64,000 nt of DNA from Monosporascus cannonballus. Lineage: Eukaryota > Ascomycota > Sordariomycetes > Xylariales. The notes below the pieces were generated by a model. It made no database searches. It worked only from the letters and a program-made list of their open reading frames with translations, and had not been told where the DNA came from. The stretch covers positions 1 through 64,000 of the forward strand of contig QJNS01000169.1 of NCBI GenBank assembly GCA_004154925.1. The letters are read 5' to 3'. Made by a program: the position numbers and the translations under genes. Positions 39,669 through 52,666 of the stretch are shown piece after piece (position 1 is the first letter of the stretch; each line of letters starts with the position of its first letter).

Positions 39669-42600
39669 CAATTTCCCTTTTTCCAGGATTTTTATCCCTA
39701 AAAATTAAATTATTTATTTATGATTTCAAATTTATAATCTTTTTTTTTACTTTATATTATATCGAATCGCATAAAAAATTTCGTTTTTATAAACGTTTTA
39801 ACGTTTTTATTTTTTCCAAACGTATTAAACGTTTTAGTTTTAAAATATTATTTTATTTTTATTATAAAAAAATTATAAAATATAAGGTTATTAGGGATTC
39901 CTTAAAATATATGCGTTATATTTATTATGGCAGTTTTTATAATATTTTTAATTTTTTGGAATTTAAATATTAAAATTTTTTAAACGAAAAAAATCGTTTA
40001 AAACGTAAAAAAATAAATTCGTAAAACGTTACGAAGAGTTATTAAGAAATTAAATCGTTTGTAAAAATAAAGGCGGTTATTTTGTTATCGTAATATCGAA
40101 ATATTTCGTCGTAATATTAAAAATACGGAAAATATAAAGGAATTTAAATATTTTGAAAAAAAACAAATGTAATTAAAGATTATTATTATTATTATTACAT
40201 TAATATAAACCGCGGCCGATTAACTTAATATTTTGTTTATTAATTAATTAATTATTAATTAAAATACGCCCGATATTATTAATAAAAACTTTTAATAGGT
40301 ATTAAGTATTAATAAAGTTTTTAATAAATTTCAAAGTATTTTTAAAATTTAAATATTTTTTTATTTAATTAAGTATTAAGTAAATCTGTTTTATTTTAAT
40401 ATGTCGAAACCTTTTTTTTCGTATATTTATTTGTTTTTTACTGTTATATTATTTTATACTTTATATATTTTAATTATATTTATTATTAATTCGAATAAAA
40501 AAATTTAAAAAATAAATAAAACTTAAATTTTAAATAAAGTCTTAATTAATAATTATTTTCTGAAATTTTTTGGGTAATTTTATATATATTAATATATTTA
40601 AAATCGAATTTCTTATTTAATCGTTTTATTTAAATATTATTTATAATAAGGAAAATTATTCCCGTTTTTACGGAAATTAATTTTTTTAATTTTATTTTAT
40701 TATAATATTTATTTATTTAATTCCGTGCGAATTTTAATTTTATTTTTATTTTTTAATATAATTAACGTAATTAATTTAATACAAAAATTATTTTAATATT
40801 AAATGAACCGTTATTAATATTTTTTGTAAATATTTAAAATAAAATTAAAATTTATATTCGTAAATATTATTTTAATATTTTTATAATAATAATTATTATA
40901 ATTTTATTATCAAATTAATAATCCTTTAATTTAATTATTATATTCGTAATCAATATAATATCGGAAATAAATTTTTAATTTTTAATTTATCCGTTTTATT
41001 TATTTATTTATTTAAAATTTAAATAAGTTAAATAATTTATAATTTAAATTGATTTATAGTATTAAATTCTGCCAAGATGTATAAATAAATATTGATTTTG
41101 TATTTAAAATTAATTTTATTAATAATTTATATATATTAAAACTATATTTAAAAAATATATATATTATTTATTCCGCGTTTATATTTTTATAATAAAATAA
41201 AAAATAAAAAAGTTTTATAAATCGATTATTATTTACGAAAATATTATCGTAATATATTTTTATAATTAAATCTTTTAATATTAAAAATTTAATAATAAAT
41301 TTAAATATAATTAAATATTATAATTATTTTATAATTAATAATAATTTTAATATTTGGTATAATTTATATCGTTAAATCTTTATTTTAGCGCAAATATTAT
41401 ATTATTATATAATTTTTTATATTATTAATTTTTTTAATATATATATATATATATGTTAAAACCGTTTTAAGGTTTTATAAATTCTTACAAATGCGTATAT
41501 TTAATATTCGTATATATGTTATATTAAATATTTTTAATATTATTTTTAAATTTATATTTTATCCATTTTTTAAGTTTTTAAAAATTTATTATTATATTAT
41601 TAAAGTTTCTAATATATATTTAAAGGTATTATTCGAATTATCGTAATTTGTCGTAAACGTAAATATATTTTTATAATAATATCGAAAATTATATAATTAA
41701 TTTTAATTAATATTCTTTCGAAAATTAATTATTTATTTAAAATATTTGCTTTATTATTTTTAAAGTTTTTTCTGTAAATAATAACGAAATTAAAATTCCT
41801 TAATATTTGTACATATTTTAATTATTATTCTATAAATTGTTTAATTATAATAAATTCAATAAAAATTTATTAATTTTTATAAACTTTAATTTAATATAAA
41901 TTTTATTTTAAAAAATATTTTAATTTTCCAAATATTATAATAATAATTATATAATTTATATTTAAAATATTATAATTAAATTCGGTTTTTTTTTGAATTT
42001 ATATAAAAATAATATTATAAGAAATAATTTACTTTATTTATTTCGTTATCCGATTATTACGTTCAATATATAATCCGAAATATTAATTTTTATTTTAACG
42101 GAATAATTTAAATTATATATAATTAAAATTAATTTATTAATAATTATATTTTTAATATCTTAAAATATTATTTCCGTATTTGGCGTTTATTTAAATTTTG
42201 TTTTTCGTAAAATTCTTTAAAAAATATAATTATTTTGCTAAAATTTCGCATAAATTTCTTTTAATAATTAACGAATTTAAAAAATATTTTTATTTTTTGA
42301 TTATTATTAATAATTATTATTTTATAATTATAATAATTTTCTTAAGGTTTATTTTAATATATTTTAATGTAATAATATATCTTAAATATTGTATTTTATT
42401 ATTTGTAAAATTAATTTTTTATCGTATTAATAAATACTTTTCCGTTTTATAAAGCTTAAAAAGTTTTATAAATATATTTTACGTATATCTTTTTGGTTAC
42501 GAAAAAAATAAAAATATTATCGAAATAACAAATAATGAAAATATTAAAATATTTTCGTAATATATAATTTATTATTTATTGGAAAATTGCGAATATGTTT

Positions 42601-45551
42601 ATAAATTTTATTAATATAATTAAATATTTAAATAATTCGTATATTATTTTAAAAGTTATATTTTATTTATATTTCTTTAATTTTAATAAAGTTATATTTA
42701 TTTTTAAAATTAAACGTTATAAATTATTTGGTTTCGTAAAATCGGTTTTTTATTTCCGTAATTAAAGCTAATAATATTTGATTTTTAATAATAATATTAT
42801 TTAATTATCGATATTTAATTATAAATCGTAATTTCCCAATTTTTTCGGTACGAAAAATATCAAATATCTTATTAATAATTTTAAAGGTTAAATTTATTTT
42901 TTATAACCGATTTTCCAGATATTTTTTAAAAATACGTAATCTATTTCCGTTTAAATAATAAATAAGGTAAAATTTCGTCGAAAATGTTTTTAAACAATAT
43001 TTTATAGCTTTATTTATTATATTTTAATAATTTCGTATCGAATTTTTTTCTAAAAAATTACTTATATTTATAATATTATGGTAATATTTTAATTAAAATT
43101 TCTAATTATTTAGATTATTATTGTTATTATTTTAAATTATTATTTAATTATTTTAATTTCGCTTTAATAATAATAATAATACGTTATATATATATTTTTA
43201 ATATCCGTTTTTTTTTATGTTTTATCCTTTTAGGCAATAAAATTTTTGTTGTATTTTTATATCTGTATTTATCGTTATTATCGATTAAATATTAAGATTT
43301 TAAATTTTTTTCATTTATTAATAAAAAATAAAGCAAATTTTATTTAATTACTTTTACTTTTAATAAAAGTTTTATATTAGCATATTTATAATAATCTTAA
43401 AATTATATTGTAATTTTTAAATAAAATAATATTAAAATTAATTATTTAATATTATTTTTTAATAAAAATCTCGAAATAATTAATTTTACGCGTAATCTTT
43501 TCATTATCGTAAATAAATTCCTAATTTTCGGTATTCGTTATTATTTAAGGTTTTAACTTATATCTTTATACTAATTTAAACTTATTAATTATATCCGGTA
43601 TTATATAATTTCCGTTTAAAGCTTTATAATTTATTATTACGATATATTAATATATTCCAATTCGTATATTTAAAATATTTAAATTATTAATATTTTTTAT
43701 TATTATATTTAAAGATTTTTTCAGGAATTTGTTTTAATTTTTTTAAGTTTTATTATTTTATAACTTTTTATTAGTAATTTATTTTTTTTTAATTTTTATT
43801 CGAATTTATTAAACTTTGCTTATATTTTTCGTTTCACGTATTAAGTTACTATATTTATCGTTATTGCCGGCATATCATTTCTTTAAGTTATATTAATTAT
43901 TTCTAATTTTTTACAATTATTTTCCTTATTAAATAAATTATTTTTTATGTTTATAATTATATCTTATTATATATATTTTTAATTATCGTTTTAAAAATAT
44001 TTTATAAATTAACGTATTTTTTTAAATAATTTCTTTTCCGTAAAAATCCATAATAATTTTCTGAAAATATTTTTTTACCGTATACTAAATTAATTTTTTT
44101 TTCCGTTTAGTAATTATATTATTTATAATAATAAAAAGGGTTTTTTTATAAATATTAATTTTTTAAGTTAATTTTTTACTTTAATTAATTATTAAATATC
44201 TTTTAGGGTTATAATTCGAAAATATCAATATTTTTATTTATCGTTTTTATTATTTTCGGTACAATTTGGAAAATCGAATTTTTCGTAATATATATTAATA
44301 ATTTGTACGTAAATATGTTATTTTTATTTTTCGTAATCGGGATATTTTCGTCATAAACAATATATGGCATATATTTTATCATATTAATCGGGTATTCCGG
44401 GACAAAGTTTTTTTATCCAATTTCGGTATTTATATAATTATCCTTATAATGTTTTTTATTATACTTACGATATTTATCAAATTAACTTTTTGGCTTTTCG
44501 TATTTTTCGTCGAATTTCTTATCGTAATAAATTTGGCAAATATTCGCCTTGGATTATGTTAATAATTTTATTATCGTTTTTTTAATTATTCTTAAGTTGT
44601 TTTTCCGGTATAAGTATTTAATTATTTTATCATAAATTTTTGAGTTTTTTATATTTATAAACTTTATATCCCATTTTGTTATAATTAAAACATTTAATCT
44701 GGTTCCAATTTTATTTATAAATAACGTTAAATTCCATAAATCCTGGTCCTGTTCCGTAAAAAATAAAGGATACGTTTTGTTTTTTTCTCTGATTAAACAT
44801 ATTATACCCCGATCGTAAAGCATATTATCCCTTTTTTTATTATTTTTTAAATTATCGATTATTAATTTTAATTACTTTTATTATATACCGGTTTAAAATA
44901 ATTAATCGTTTAATCCGTATATTTTTATTTTTTATATCGTCCTTTAATTTTTTATAAAATATATTAATAAACGTATCGGTTTTATCATTTTCTTATCCGG
45001 CTTTAATTATAAAGCTTTTAAATATTACGGCCTACTTAAACGTAAATCCTTTTTATCGGAATTATAAAAACTATTAAGCTATAAATTATATTTTATCCGG
45101 ATTGTCGAAATTATCGCGTATTTTATTTTCGAAGTTAATTTAAAGTAAAAATAATTTATTAATAAAATTTTTTATCGGATTTTCTTATTTTTAAAAAACT
45201 TCTTATAATAAGCTTAAACCAATTAATAATATTTTTTATTAAGTATATTTTTATTATTAATATTATATTCGCTAAGTTATTAAGATTTAAAAAACGAAAA
45301 TAAATTTGTACTTAAATTAAAAAATTTTAAGGGTTATTTTTTTTATCGTAAGGCTTTGGTTTTTTGGGCTTTATGCGGGCGAAAGCAATTTAGGCAAATA
45401 ACGTAACCCTAAGTTATCGGATCTTTTTTTCCAGTTCTCGAATTGGAACTTAAAGTTATTAAATAAAGGTTTTTTAAATATTAATCGATATTTTAATAAT
45501 ATTAAATATTACTTAAAATTTAACGATATTACTAAATAGAAATTTGCAATA
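39669..45551 (-). pseudogene. Element H gag-pol remnant
   Basis: This is one of the most AT-shifted segments in the window. The minus-strand order follows the family: gag near the right end, the post-knuckle block near 44280-44420, reverse transcriptase with a box reading YFDN (from YFDD) at 42516-42527, and integrase towards the left. The open stretches at 42198-42452 and 44554-44823 are fortuitous. Confidence 0.8.
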
Positions 45552-45949
45552 TATAATAACTAAACGGTTTAATTAATTATTAAACCTTAATTGTACAGGT
45601 TTATATTAATAGGAAGATCGTAAAAATCTAAGTAATAAATATAATAATCATATTACGTTTCGTAATTTTAAAAATGCTTTAAGTAATAAAATTAAATTAT
45701 AAACTAATATTATTTGAACTATGGAAATAATAAACATATATATCTTCGTCCTGGCTTAAGGTGTTTAAGTGGCTTAAACCCTTAAGCCTTTTAAGCCCTT
45801 TAAGCCCTTTTGCCGGATCAAAGGGCTTAAAATGTTTGGCACCTTAAGACCTTTGAGCTGGTTACGTGATTTCTTGGCGGTGGTCGGGGTTTTTGTCTTT
45901 TCGTGGCCCCGACCGTCTGCGAGGAAGCCAAGACCGTTAGGTTATAACA
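45552..45949 (-). repeat. 5' LTR of element H
   Basis: It is 398 bp, ending on the plus strand with GGTTATAACA. The outer 200 bp (about 45740-45949) are GC-balanced; the inner half is almost pure AT. It contains a short direct repetition of AAGCC(T/C)TTTAAGCCC around 45785. Confidence 0.9.
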
Positions 45950-45954
45950 ATATT

Positions 45955-47974
45955 ACGTATTTATATTCTTCCGTGTTTTTTTCGAAATCCGTAAAGTTAA
46001 CGGCTGTTTTTTGGCCTAATCGGAAAGCTCCTTTTTTCGGTATATAATATATTTACCTTTTAACTATTATTTTGCCGGAAACCTAATATTCGATTATTCT
46101 AAGGCCTTTTAATTACACTTTTTTTAAGTAAGACGTAAATTAAGTAATTATTTGAAGGCCTAAATAATTTAAACGTAAATAATATATTATTTTATTATTA
46201 ATACGTAATAAATTTATAATTCTTAAATTAACGTTCTATTTATAAGCTGTAAATATTATATTAAAAATTATTATATCGATAATTTCGAAAACAAACTAAT
46301 TAAATACATATATTAACGTAATAGTAATTTGATTATACTTATTTCGAATATAATTATTAATGTTTTTATTATCTTATTAATATCTTTTTTTCCAAAATTA
46401 TTAAAATAATACCAAATTGTACGTAAAAACTTTATAATAAGTTGTATCGTATAAACGTAATATTGTTATATCGTTAAAACTTCGAAAAAATATATTTATT
46501 TTTCCGTAATTATTAACCGAAACGACATTATTATTCGCATATGTTTCGTTACTTTATATAATAAATTTATAATTAGAAAACCTGTTAATTACGTTAAATA
46601 TATATATCGTTAATTGTAAATTTAAGATAAAAATATTCCTTAAAAGGTAAAACGAAATGTTTATCGTATTACGTATATAGCTAATCAAAAAATACGTTGA
46701 TATTTATTTTATTTCTTCTGGAAGTTATTTAGTTTCTAAAATAATTATTTTTCTATATTTTTAATAACCATTCGATTTCTTTCTTTACGGATTAAACAAA
46801 GGTAAATTATTAATAAATTAATTTTATTGTTTCGTGATTAAAACGGAAACGCGTTAAGGCTTTATTAAAAAAAGTATAAAAATATTAAGGTAATATGTAA
46901 TAAAGGCTTAAACAAATTTTATAACGAGTATCTTAGATATTTGATTTGTTACGTTTTCTTTTGCTAGCGTTTCGGTCCGAATAAGAACTTTGACGATTAC
47001 CTCGTTTCTGCTTTCATACCGAAATTTTTCCTTGCGGCTGGAAATTAGCAAACTTGGCTTTTTCCTAATCAGAATTATTCTGAATAAATAGGTTTGCCGG
47101 AATTCCATAGAAAATTAAAAACGTTATTTTGATATTTCGCGATATTAACGAGGAATAGGTTATAACCTAATAATCCAGAAAGTTAATTATTATTTTTGAA
47201 AATTAATCGTATTAATATTAATTTTGGTATTTTTATTTTCTGGAAAATAGTAATTTATGTCCTAATTATAACGGTTAGTGTTACGTATAGGGCGTTAAAT
47301 TGTATAATTATTTTTTTCGTTTCTAGAATATTATGTCGTTATTTTAAAGCTATAATTTTTGGTTATTTTATAATTTATTTATTTAACTTTTTACCAAATT
47401 TCGATATTTGCTTTCGCATTTCGCGATATTTTCGTTAGGTATTAATTAAGAACCTGCTGTCGTATACTTTGCCTAATTCGTCCAGTTTGGCGTATTACTA
47501 GCGTACATTTTTTCCAGAGAGGAAATTTGTTTCCTTAATTGCTGAAAATATTGAAATTAAAACTTATTTCGTTAAATTCTTAATGTTGTTGCGGAAGGTA
47601 TCGTATTTTCGATTTTTGAAGATATATATCGCAAAGTTCTAATTATAGGTTTATTTTCTTTCGGTCGTTATCTTAAGGGTATTTATTAGGTATTCCGTAA
47701 AATTAATTTTTTTCGGTAGTTTTTCCGGACGATAAGGACGATAATAAGGTGTTGGATTACGTTATATAACGAATTCGTTTTTTGGGATAAAAGGTTATGT
47801 CGGGTTTTATTGGTTTAATAGGTTACGGAAATAACTGATTAAAATCGATAAAATTCTAAATATTAAGCGCGTACGTTTTAAACTGGAATTTGCTTTTGAA
47901 GCGGTTCTAGTCCTTGGGGTTTTTATAAATAACTAAAGACGTTGACAGTACGGTCGTTGTTCTTGATATTGGAA
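45955..47974 (-). pseudogene. Copia G 5' interior, gag-side remnant
   Basis: The sequence between element H and the Copia 5' LTR should hold gag and the start of pol on the minus strand. No motif is certain. Scattered segments keep moderate GC (46920-47110, 47450-47900), and the 66-codon open stretch at 46908-47108 is probably a gag fragment. Confidence 0.45.
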
Positions 47975-48231
47975 TGTATTGACAACTATTACCAATATAT
48001 ACCCTATATCGTCTTAGTAACAGCTGATTAATGAATATATATACGAATTGAACGAATAAAACTTTTAATTGTCAGATATAAAGGATATTAATTGTTGTTG
48101 TATTTAGCTAATTATGTACGTTTTCGTAACGCGTACCATTTTTGTGTAGCTTAGCAACGGAGTATATATGTTCCGATCAGAGGGTGACCTTTCCGTATTT
48201 GGTGTGCTATAGCACACCTGGCTAGCTGACA
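47975..48231 (-). repeat. 5' LTR of Copia element G (boundaries approximate)
   Basis: On the minus strand it starts TGTCAGCTAGCCAGG and a plausible end is ...GTCAATACA at 47975, giving about 257 bp. There is no second copy here to confirm the inner border. It adjoins a Gypsy LTR fragment at 48232. Confidence 0.55.
48201..48218. promoter_or_regulatory. Perfect 18-bp palindrome in the Copia LTR
   Basis: GGTGTGCTATAGCACACC reads the same on both strands. It lies about 14 bp inside the start of the Copia 5' LTR, in its promoter-side part. The role is unknown; a binding site for a dimeric protein or a terminal hairpin are possible. Confidence 0.6.
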
Positions 48232-48328
48232 ATTACTGTATCCCTTGCGGAGAATCCTACAATACTCCTGCCAATATAAACCCGTACGACTAAGGTTTAA
48301 TAGTTGGTTAAACCGCCTAGCTGTCACA
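48232..48328 (+). repeat. Final 97 bp of a Gypsy LTR, closing element A
   Basis: It runs from ATTACTGTATCCC to GCTGTCACA and aligns with the last ~100 bp of the LTR at 59316-59733. It is followed by CTTTT, the TSD of element A. It is nearly free of RIP changes. Confidence 0.8.
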
Positions 48329-49561
48329 CTTTTCTTATATCGAGTTAATTTCTTTTTTTTCTGAGCATAATTTATTATTTATATGGTTTCTTAATAAAAT
48401 AGTACTATAATTATTGTTGTTCGATTTCAAATATATCCGGGTTTTATGATAAAATTAACAGCTTATTATTAGTTAACTTATTTTTAAAGTCGCATTATAA
48501 AACTGGCCTTGCTATTATTAAAACCTTTAATTAAAAACGAAAGTTTTTTGAAAAAAATGTCTCGTTTATACCGTTATCGAAAGCAGTTTCTTTAAAACTT
48601 TACAGCGATTGAAAAAATTACGCTTTAAACATTTCGGCGTTTTCCGTTTTATAAATATAATATATTAAAATACCAAATCGTAAAAGTAATTCGAATATTT
48701 TTTATACGTTATCCTGAAACCGTAAGCTAAATCTTAATTAAACTGAATATTTAATTTCTTCTTTGGCGTATTTATTATATAATTTGTCGTTATTCGATCC
48801 GTCAAAACCTTTTTCTTTCCTATAATTAAATTCTTTTTTTGATTTCACCTTATTTTTATTCGTAATCCGTTTCGTTAAATACGTAATTATTTTTAAATTC
48901 GTTTTCGTTTTCGATATTAAGTTGTTTCTTAAATTCACATTCGCTTTTATTTTTGCTTTCGTTTTTATCCTTATTATATAAGGCATTACTTAATTCCCGT
49001 AATTAATTTTCCATTTCGATAGTTTTTTCGATAAGATCAAATCTATAATTCTTTTTTGTTAGTCGTAATCTGGCTAAAAAAGTTAATAAAAGGCGGTAGC
49101 ATTTTGTAATGTTAAATTCGAATAATATTTTAATTATATGGCAAATCATGTAATTAAGCGTAACTATATATAATTAATATTTTGAAAACGAAATATTAAT
49201 ACCTTAAATGTAAAAAAGATAATACGTTAAAAATAAAAAGTTTATACGTTAAAAATAAAAGATTAATGCGGGCGAAACCCTAAAAATAAAATTTAAGTAA
49301 GGTATATACGCAAAATATTATAACTGGATCATTTATTATCCGAACTATTTATTTAGCACTTATTTAATTCCGAATTTTCCGGATAAACTTTTAAAAATTT
49401 ATTACTATTTCTTTTTTTAAATATTTTCGCGCTTTATATAATTAAAACATTTTTTCTAATAAATAAATTCATGTTTTTATGACGTCGTATTAGGCGGTAT
49501 TATAAAGAAAACCTTAATTAACTATAATAATATACGGTTTAATTGTTTTGTAAATTTATTC

Positions 49562-49620
<59 letters not shown>

Positions 49621-49640
49621 AACTTTTAACAGCAATAATT
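48329..49640. other. AT-rich degraded DNA right of the nest
   Basis: I see no recognisable gene. A lysine-rich open stretch on the minus strand (48738-48986, 82 codons) has no recognisable domain and looks like AT-biased translation. This stretch would join 1-771 before the insertion of element A. Confidence 0.5.
49563..49619. repeat. (ATT)n microsatellite, about 19 units
   Basis: This is an uninterrupted run of TTA/ATT trinucleotides, within degraded DNA and close to the start of the transposase-like relic. Confidence 0.95.
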
Positions 49641-50170
49641 TTATTTCGAGGATTGGAATAATAGAAACGACTAAATTATTTTAATAATAACCACCGATTA
49701 CAATTCAAACGATACAAGCAATCAGATTATCCTAGTAGCATTCGCCGACTGCCTTTATTAAGCAAAAGCAAATCTAAAAATAAAATATTCGCGGCTTTTA
49801 GGTATAAAAACAGATAAAATATAAGTTCGATATCGTCGCTTTAAATCAGAGAATAAACTATAAATTATACGATTAATATATTAATTAAGACGACTTGAAT
49901 ATTAAAGAATTATAGTTTTACGTAGAATTAAATAGTTTCAGAAATTATATACCTTATTAATTTTATAATATTCCTTTAACTTTGTAATCCGGAAAATCGT
50001 ATATAATATATAATCGGAAAACGATATTTGGATTTAAAAATCCGCATTAAAGATATTACAAAAACGGCGAAAAAGAAATTAATTACGTTATTTACTAATA
50101 ATAACATTTATATAATTTTTGCGAAAAAGATTGTTATTTACTTAAAAGAGTATCGTTTAATTGAATAAAT
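49640..50170 (+). pseudogene. Possible pogo/Fot-type DNA transposase relic (DNA-binding part)
   Basis: Across shifting frames the plus strand reads fragments such as AFADCLY, AKANLKIKYSRLLG, a stretch like LDDLNIKEL, and GKRYLDLKIRIKDITK. Their order resembles the N-terminal helix-turn-helix and CENP-B-type DNA-binding region of fungal pogo/Fot transposases. There the usual order is an alanine-rich HTH, a 'Y-x-x-RLDDLG'-like segment and 'W-x-x-RF-x-KR'. No catalytic DDE part could be recognised downstream. The similarity is judged by eye and is weak. Confidence 0.35.
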
Positions 50171-52530
50171 TTACAAATATATAAACTTGAAGCTTTTGTT
50201 TCTTAATATTCTATAATAAATATAACGTATTTTTTAAATAAAAAAGGTTTATTTAAAGTGCAACCGTGATTTTTAAGTAAATTAATTGCACATATACTTG
50301 TTTAACATTTTCCCAATCTATTTACTAAATACCAAATCTTCGTTTTAACGTATTTTTATTATATAGTAAAATATTTATATTACTTTTTTAATATCTTTAA
50401 TTGCATTATTCATATAATCATGATTCTAATGCTTGTAATTAATTTAAAATAAAAACCATAATAAATAAATACGTATTTCTTTTTATGTTGTAGATATTAA
50501 TCCAAAATATAAATATATCGTATTTTCGATATATTAAGTATTAAGTTTCGTATTAATTAATATCTTATTATATATAACATAATATCGGTTTTTGGAAAAA
50601 AATAATAATAAATCTTCTCGTAAATGTCGTAAATTCGATAACGTACTTTCAAATAAGAAACATATTACGTAAAGACAAAATCGTAACGAAAAACTATTTA
50701 GTAAATATCCTAATAAAAAGGCCGTAAAAAATGCCCAGTAACCATTACTAATTAAAATTCATTGCAATAAAACGGCTTGAAATAAAAAACATCCCGAACC
50801 GGACCTTATTGTTTAAAATAAAGCTTATAAAAATATTATAAATATTACTAATAATTTGTTATAAATTTCGCTTGAATAAAGTAATAACCTTCGTATTAAT
50901 TACTTTTCATCTTTTATAAAACAAATATTTTAAATAATTTGCATTTTAATATGATATTAATCTTAGCTTACGATCTAATATAATAAAAACGGTTATAGAC
51001 GATCCGGATTAATTATTTTGTAAATTCTTTAATTTAAATAATAATTTTCATAGGCGTCCGTTAACTGAAAATAGGAATATATTTTCGACAAAAAGTTTTC
51101 GAAGAATAAATAAATCGGTTTATTATAATAAGATAATACGGCCTGCCGTCATCTTTATTTCCCAAATTTCGAAAATGAATTAACGTTAGTAATTAATGAT
51201 AAGGCCTATACCATGGCCGAAATTTTTCTAAGTTATTAGTACTTATTGCGGATAAATTTAATATTATATTATGGATTTTAAGAAAATTAAAAAATAAAAA
51301 ATAAAATAAAATAAATTTAAAAAATAAAAACCTAAATTCTTTTATGTTATTTTTTACTTTTTTATATATTTAACTAATATTTCTTAGATATTTAGTTGTA
51401 AATTTAAGCTTAATTTATATTTTGATTCGGTATTTTCATATATTGAATATTTTGCTAGAATGGTTATTAATGCAATCGTAATACATGCTGGACGAAAAAC
51501 GTTTTCATTAAAATATGAAAATTATAATATTTTTGCTAAATAATAATAATCGGTAAAATAATTATAACATAAATTAATACGTATATTTAGTGATAATTTA
51601 ATTTATAATACTAATTATATTATATTTATATTTATTTAATTAAAGTTTTTCGAACGCCTTTTTAAACCTTATATTATAAAGCCAAATAAATCTTTTATTA
51701 TTTGCCTAATAAAAACCTGATACCTAAATTTAAGTTACGTATTTCCAATTTTATTTCTAACGAAAAAATAAATAACGTTTAGATTATTTTTAATGTTTTA
51801 TTATTTTTGCCATTTTGCCGATATTTGTTTTCAGATAACGAATAATAAACCGCAATTTTTAATTAATTTTATCAAATTTTAACTTTTCGATACTATAACC
51901 TGGAAAAAGTTTTTTTCGCGGGTAACGGACAAATTCAAATTACGTTTCCGGCTTTAAACCTTTCAATAAGCTAATTATTTATTTATTTTATCCACCTATT
52001 AATTTTCGCATTAATATATATTTTTTACCTTAATTTAAGCATGAATTTTATTATTTTAATGATTTTCGAAAAGTGGCTTTATATTTTAACGTATATTCAT
52101 CGAAATATTAAAATAAAAATTTTCTCCAGTTATAATATTCGTAAATTTCGTAAATTTTAATTATTTTATTTTTCCGGCCATGTTTAGCTTTAAAATAATA
52201 CGATAATATAATAATTTGAAAAAATAGTTTTTTGTTCGGCTTTTAAAAAAGTAAAATTAATGGTAATATTAATGTAAATCTAAAAGGTTTTTTTAATTAT
52301 TTTTAAAATATTCGTAAATAGCCTTTTTCTAAACGTATAGTTATTTAATTTATAAAGTATAATAAATTATATAATTTAGTTAAATTAAGGAATTCGTAAA
52401 TAAATTTGTTTTGTTTATAAAATAAGGCAATTATTACCCAAATTCATACGTATTTAATAGTAATTTTGCTTTTAAAATAAGTAGGATTTTTAGTTTGCTA
52501 TATTTTAATATTATTATAACTTTTACATAA
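50171..52530. other. RIP-degraded AT-rich DNA
   Basis: There is no LTR, TIR pair or conserved protein motif that I can support. Stops occur on all frames. It may be the body of a DNA transposon whose right end is at 52666. Confidence 0.5.
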
Positions 52531-52666
52531 TAGATACCCGTAAATGGTTAGTTCGTAAGTGGGTAATCGTAGGTATTTTTGAAAAAATGCCAAGACTACA
52601 CACGGTTACCCACTCACGGTCGTGGGTCGTCCGTGGGTACCCATTGGGTACTCATTGCAAACCCTA
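52531..52666. repeat. hAT-like transposon right terminus with subterminal inverted motifs
   Basis: The end reads ...GGGTACTCATTGCAAACCCTA; its complement begins TAGGGTTTGCAATGAG. It is preceded by repeated GTGGGT / GGGTACCC motifs. An imperfect inverted repeat (CGTAAGTGGGTAA near 52552 against TTACCCACTCACGG near 52603) can form a hairpin. This dense arrangement of short repeats near a TAGGG-type end is typical of hAT elements. No matching left end was found, so the element cannot be delimited. Confidence 0.45.

Larger units (their letters stand above)
39271..45949 (-). mobile_element. Element H: complete Gypsy LTR retrotransposon nested in Copia G
   Basis: It is 6679 bp on the minus strand, with 398-bp LTRs at both ends and perfect TSDs ATATT at 39266-39270 and 45950-45954. 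It belongs to the same family as A, B, C, E and I. Confidence 0.92.
36672..48231 (-). mobile_element. Element G: truncated Copia retrotransposon, minus strand
   Basis: G's own sequence is 36672-39270 and 45955-48231, interrupted by H. Its right end, the 5' end of the element, carries an LTR-like terminus starting TGTCAGCTAGCC on the minus strand. Its left end stops inside the RNase H domain. It is the only Ty1/Copia-type element in the window. Copia identity rests on the RNase H relic (see 36672-39270). Confidence 0.7.
777..48328 (+). mobile_element. Element A: outermost Gypsy LTR retrotransposon, heavily interrupted
   Basis: A is the outer shell of the nest. Its 5' LTR begins with TG at 777 and the last 97 bp of an LTR ending in GTCACA survive at 48232-48328. 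The 5-bp flanks are CTTTT on both sides (772-776 and 48329-48333), as expected for one integration event. Its own sequence occupies 777-6033, 34199-35206 and 48232-48328; the rest is later insertions (B with C, D and E; F; G with H). All reading frames are destroyed by transitions typical of RIP. The assignment of the final LTR piece to A rests on the TSD; it could instead be a recombinant with the LTR of F. Confidence 0.8.

Noticed and set aside
42198..42452. 84-codon open frame on the plus strand
   Set aside because: It lies antisense to the reverse transcriptase of element H; Ile/Phe/Tyr-rich by AT bias.
44554..44823. 89-codon open frame on the minus strand
   Set aside because: It is part of the mutated gag of element H between stops, not an independent gene.
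45832..46047. 71-codon open frame crossing the H 5' LTR border
   Set aside because: It spans LTR, TSD and Copia sequence, so it cannot be a real gene.
48738..48986. Lysine-rich 82-codon frame on the minus strand
   Set aside because: Composition explained by AT bias; no motif, no conserved neighbour.
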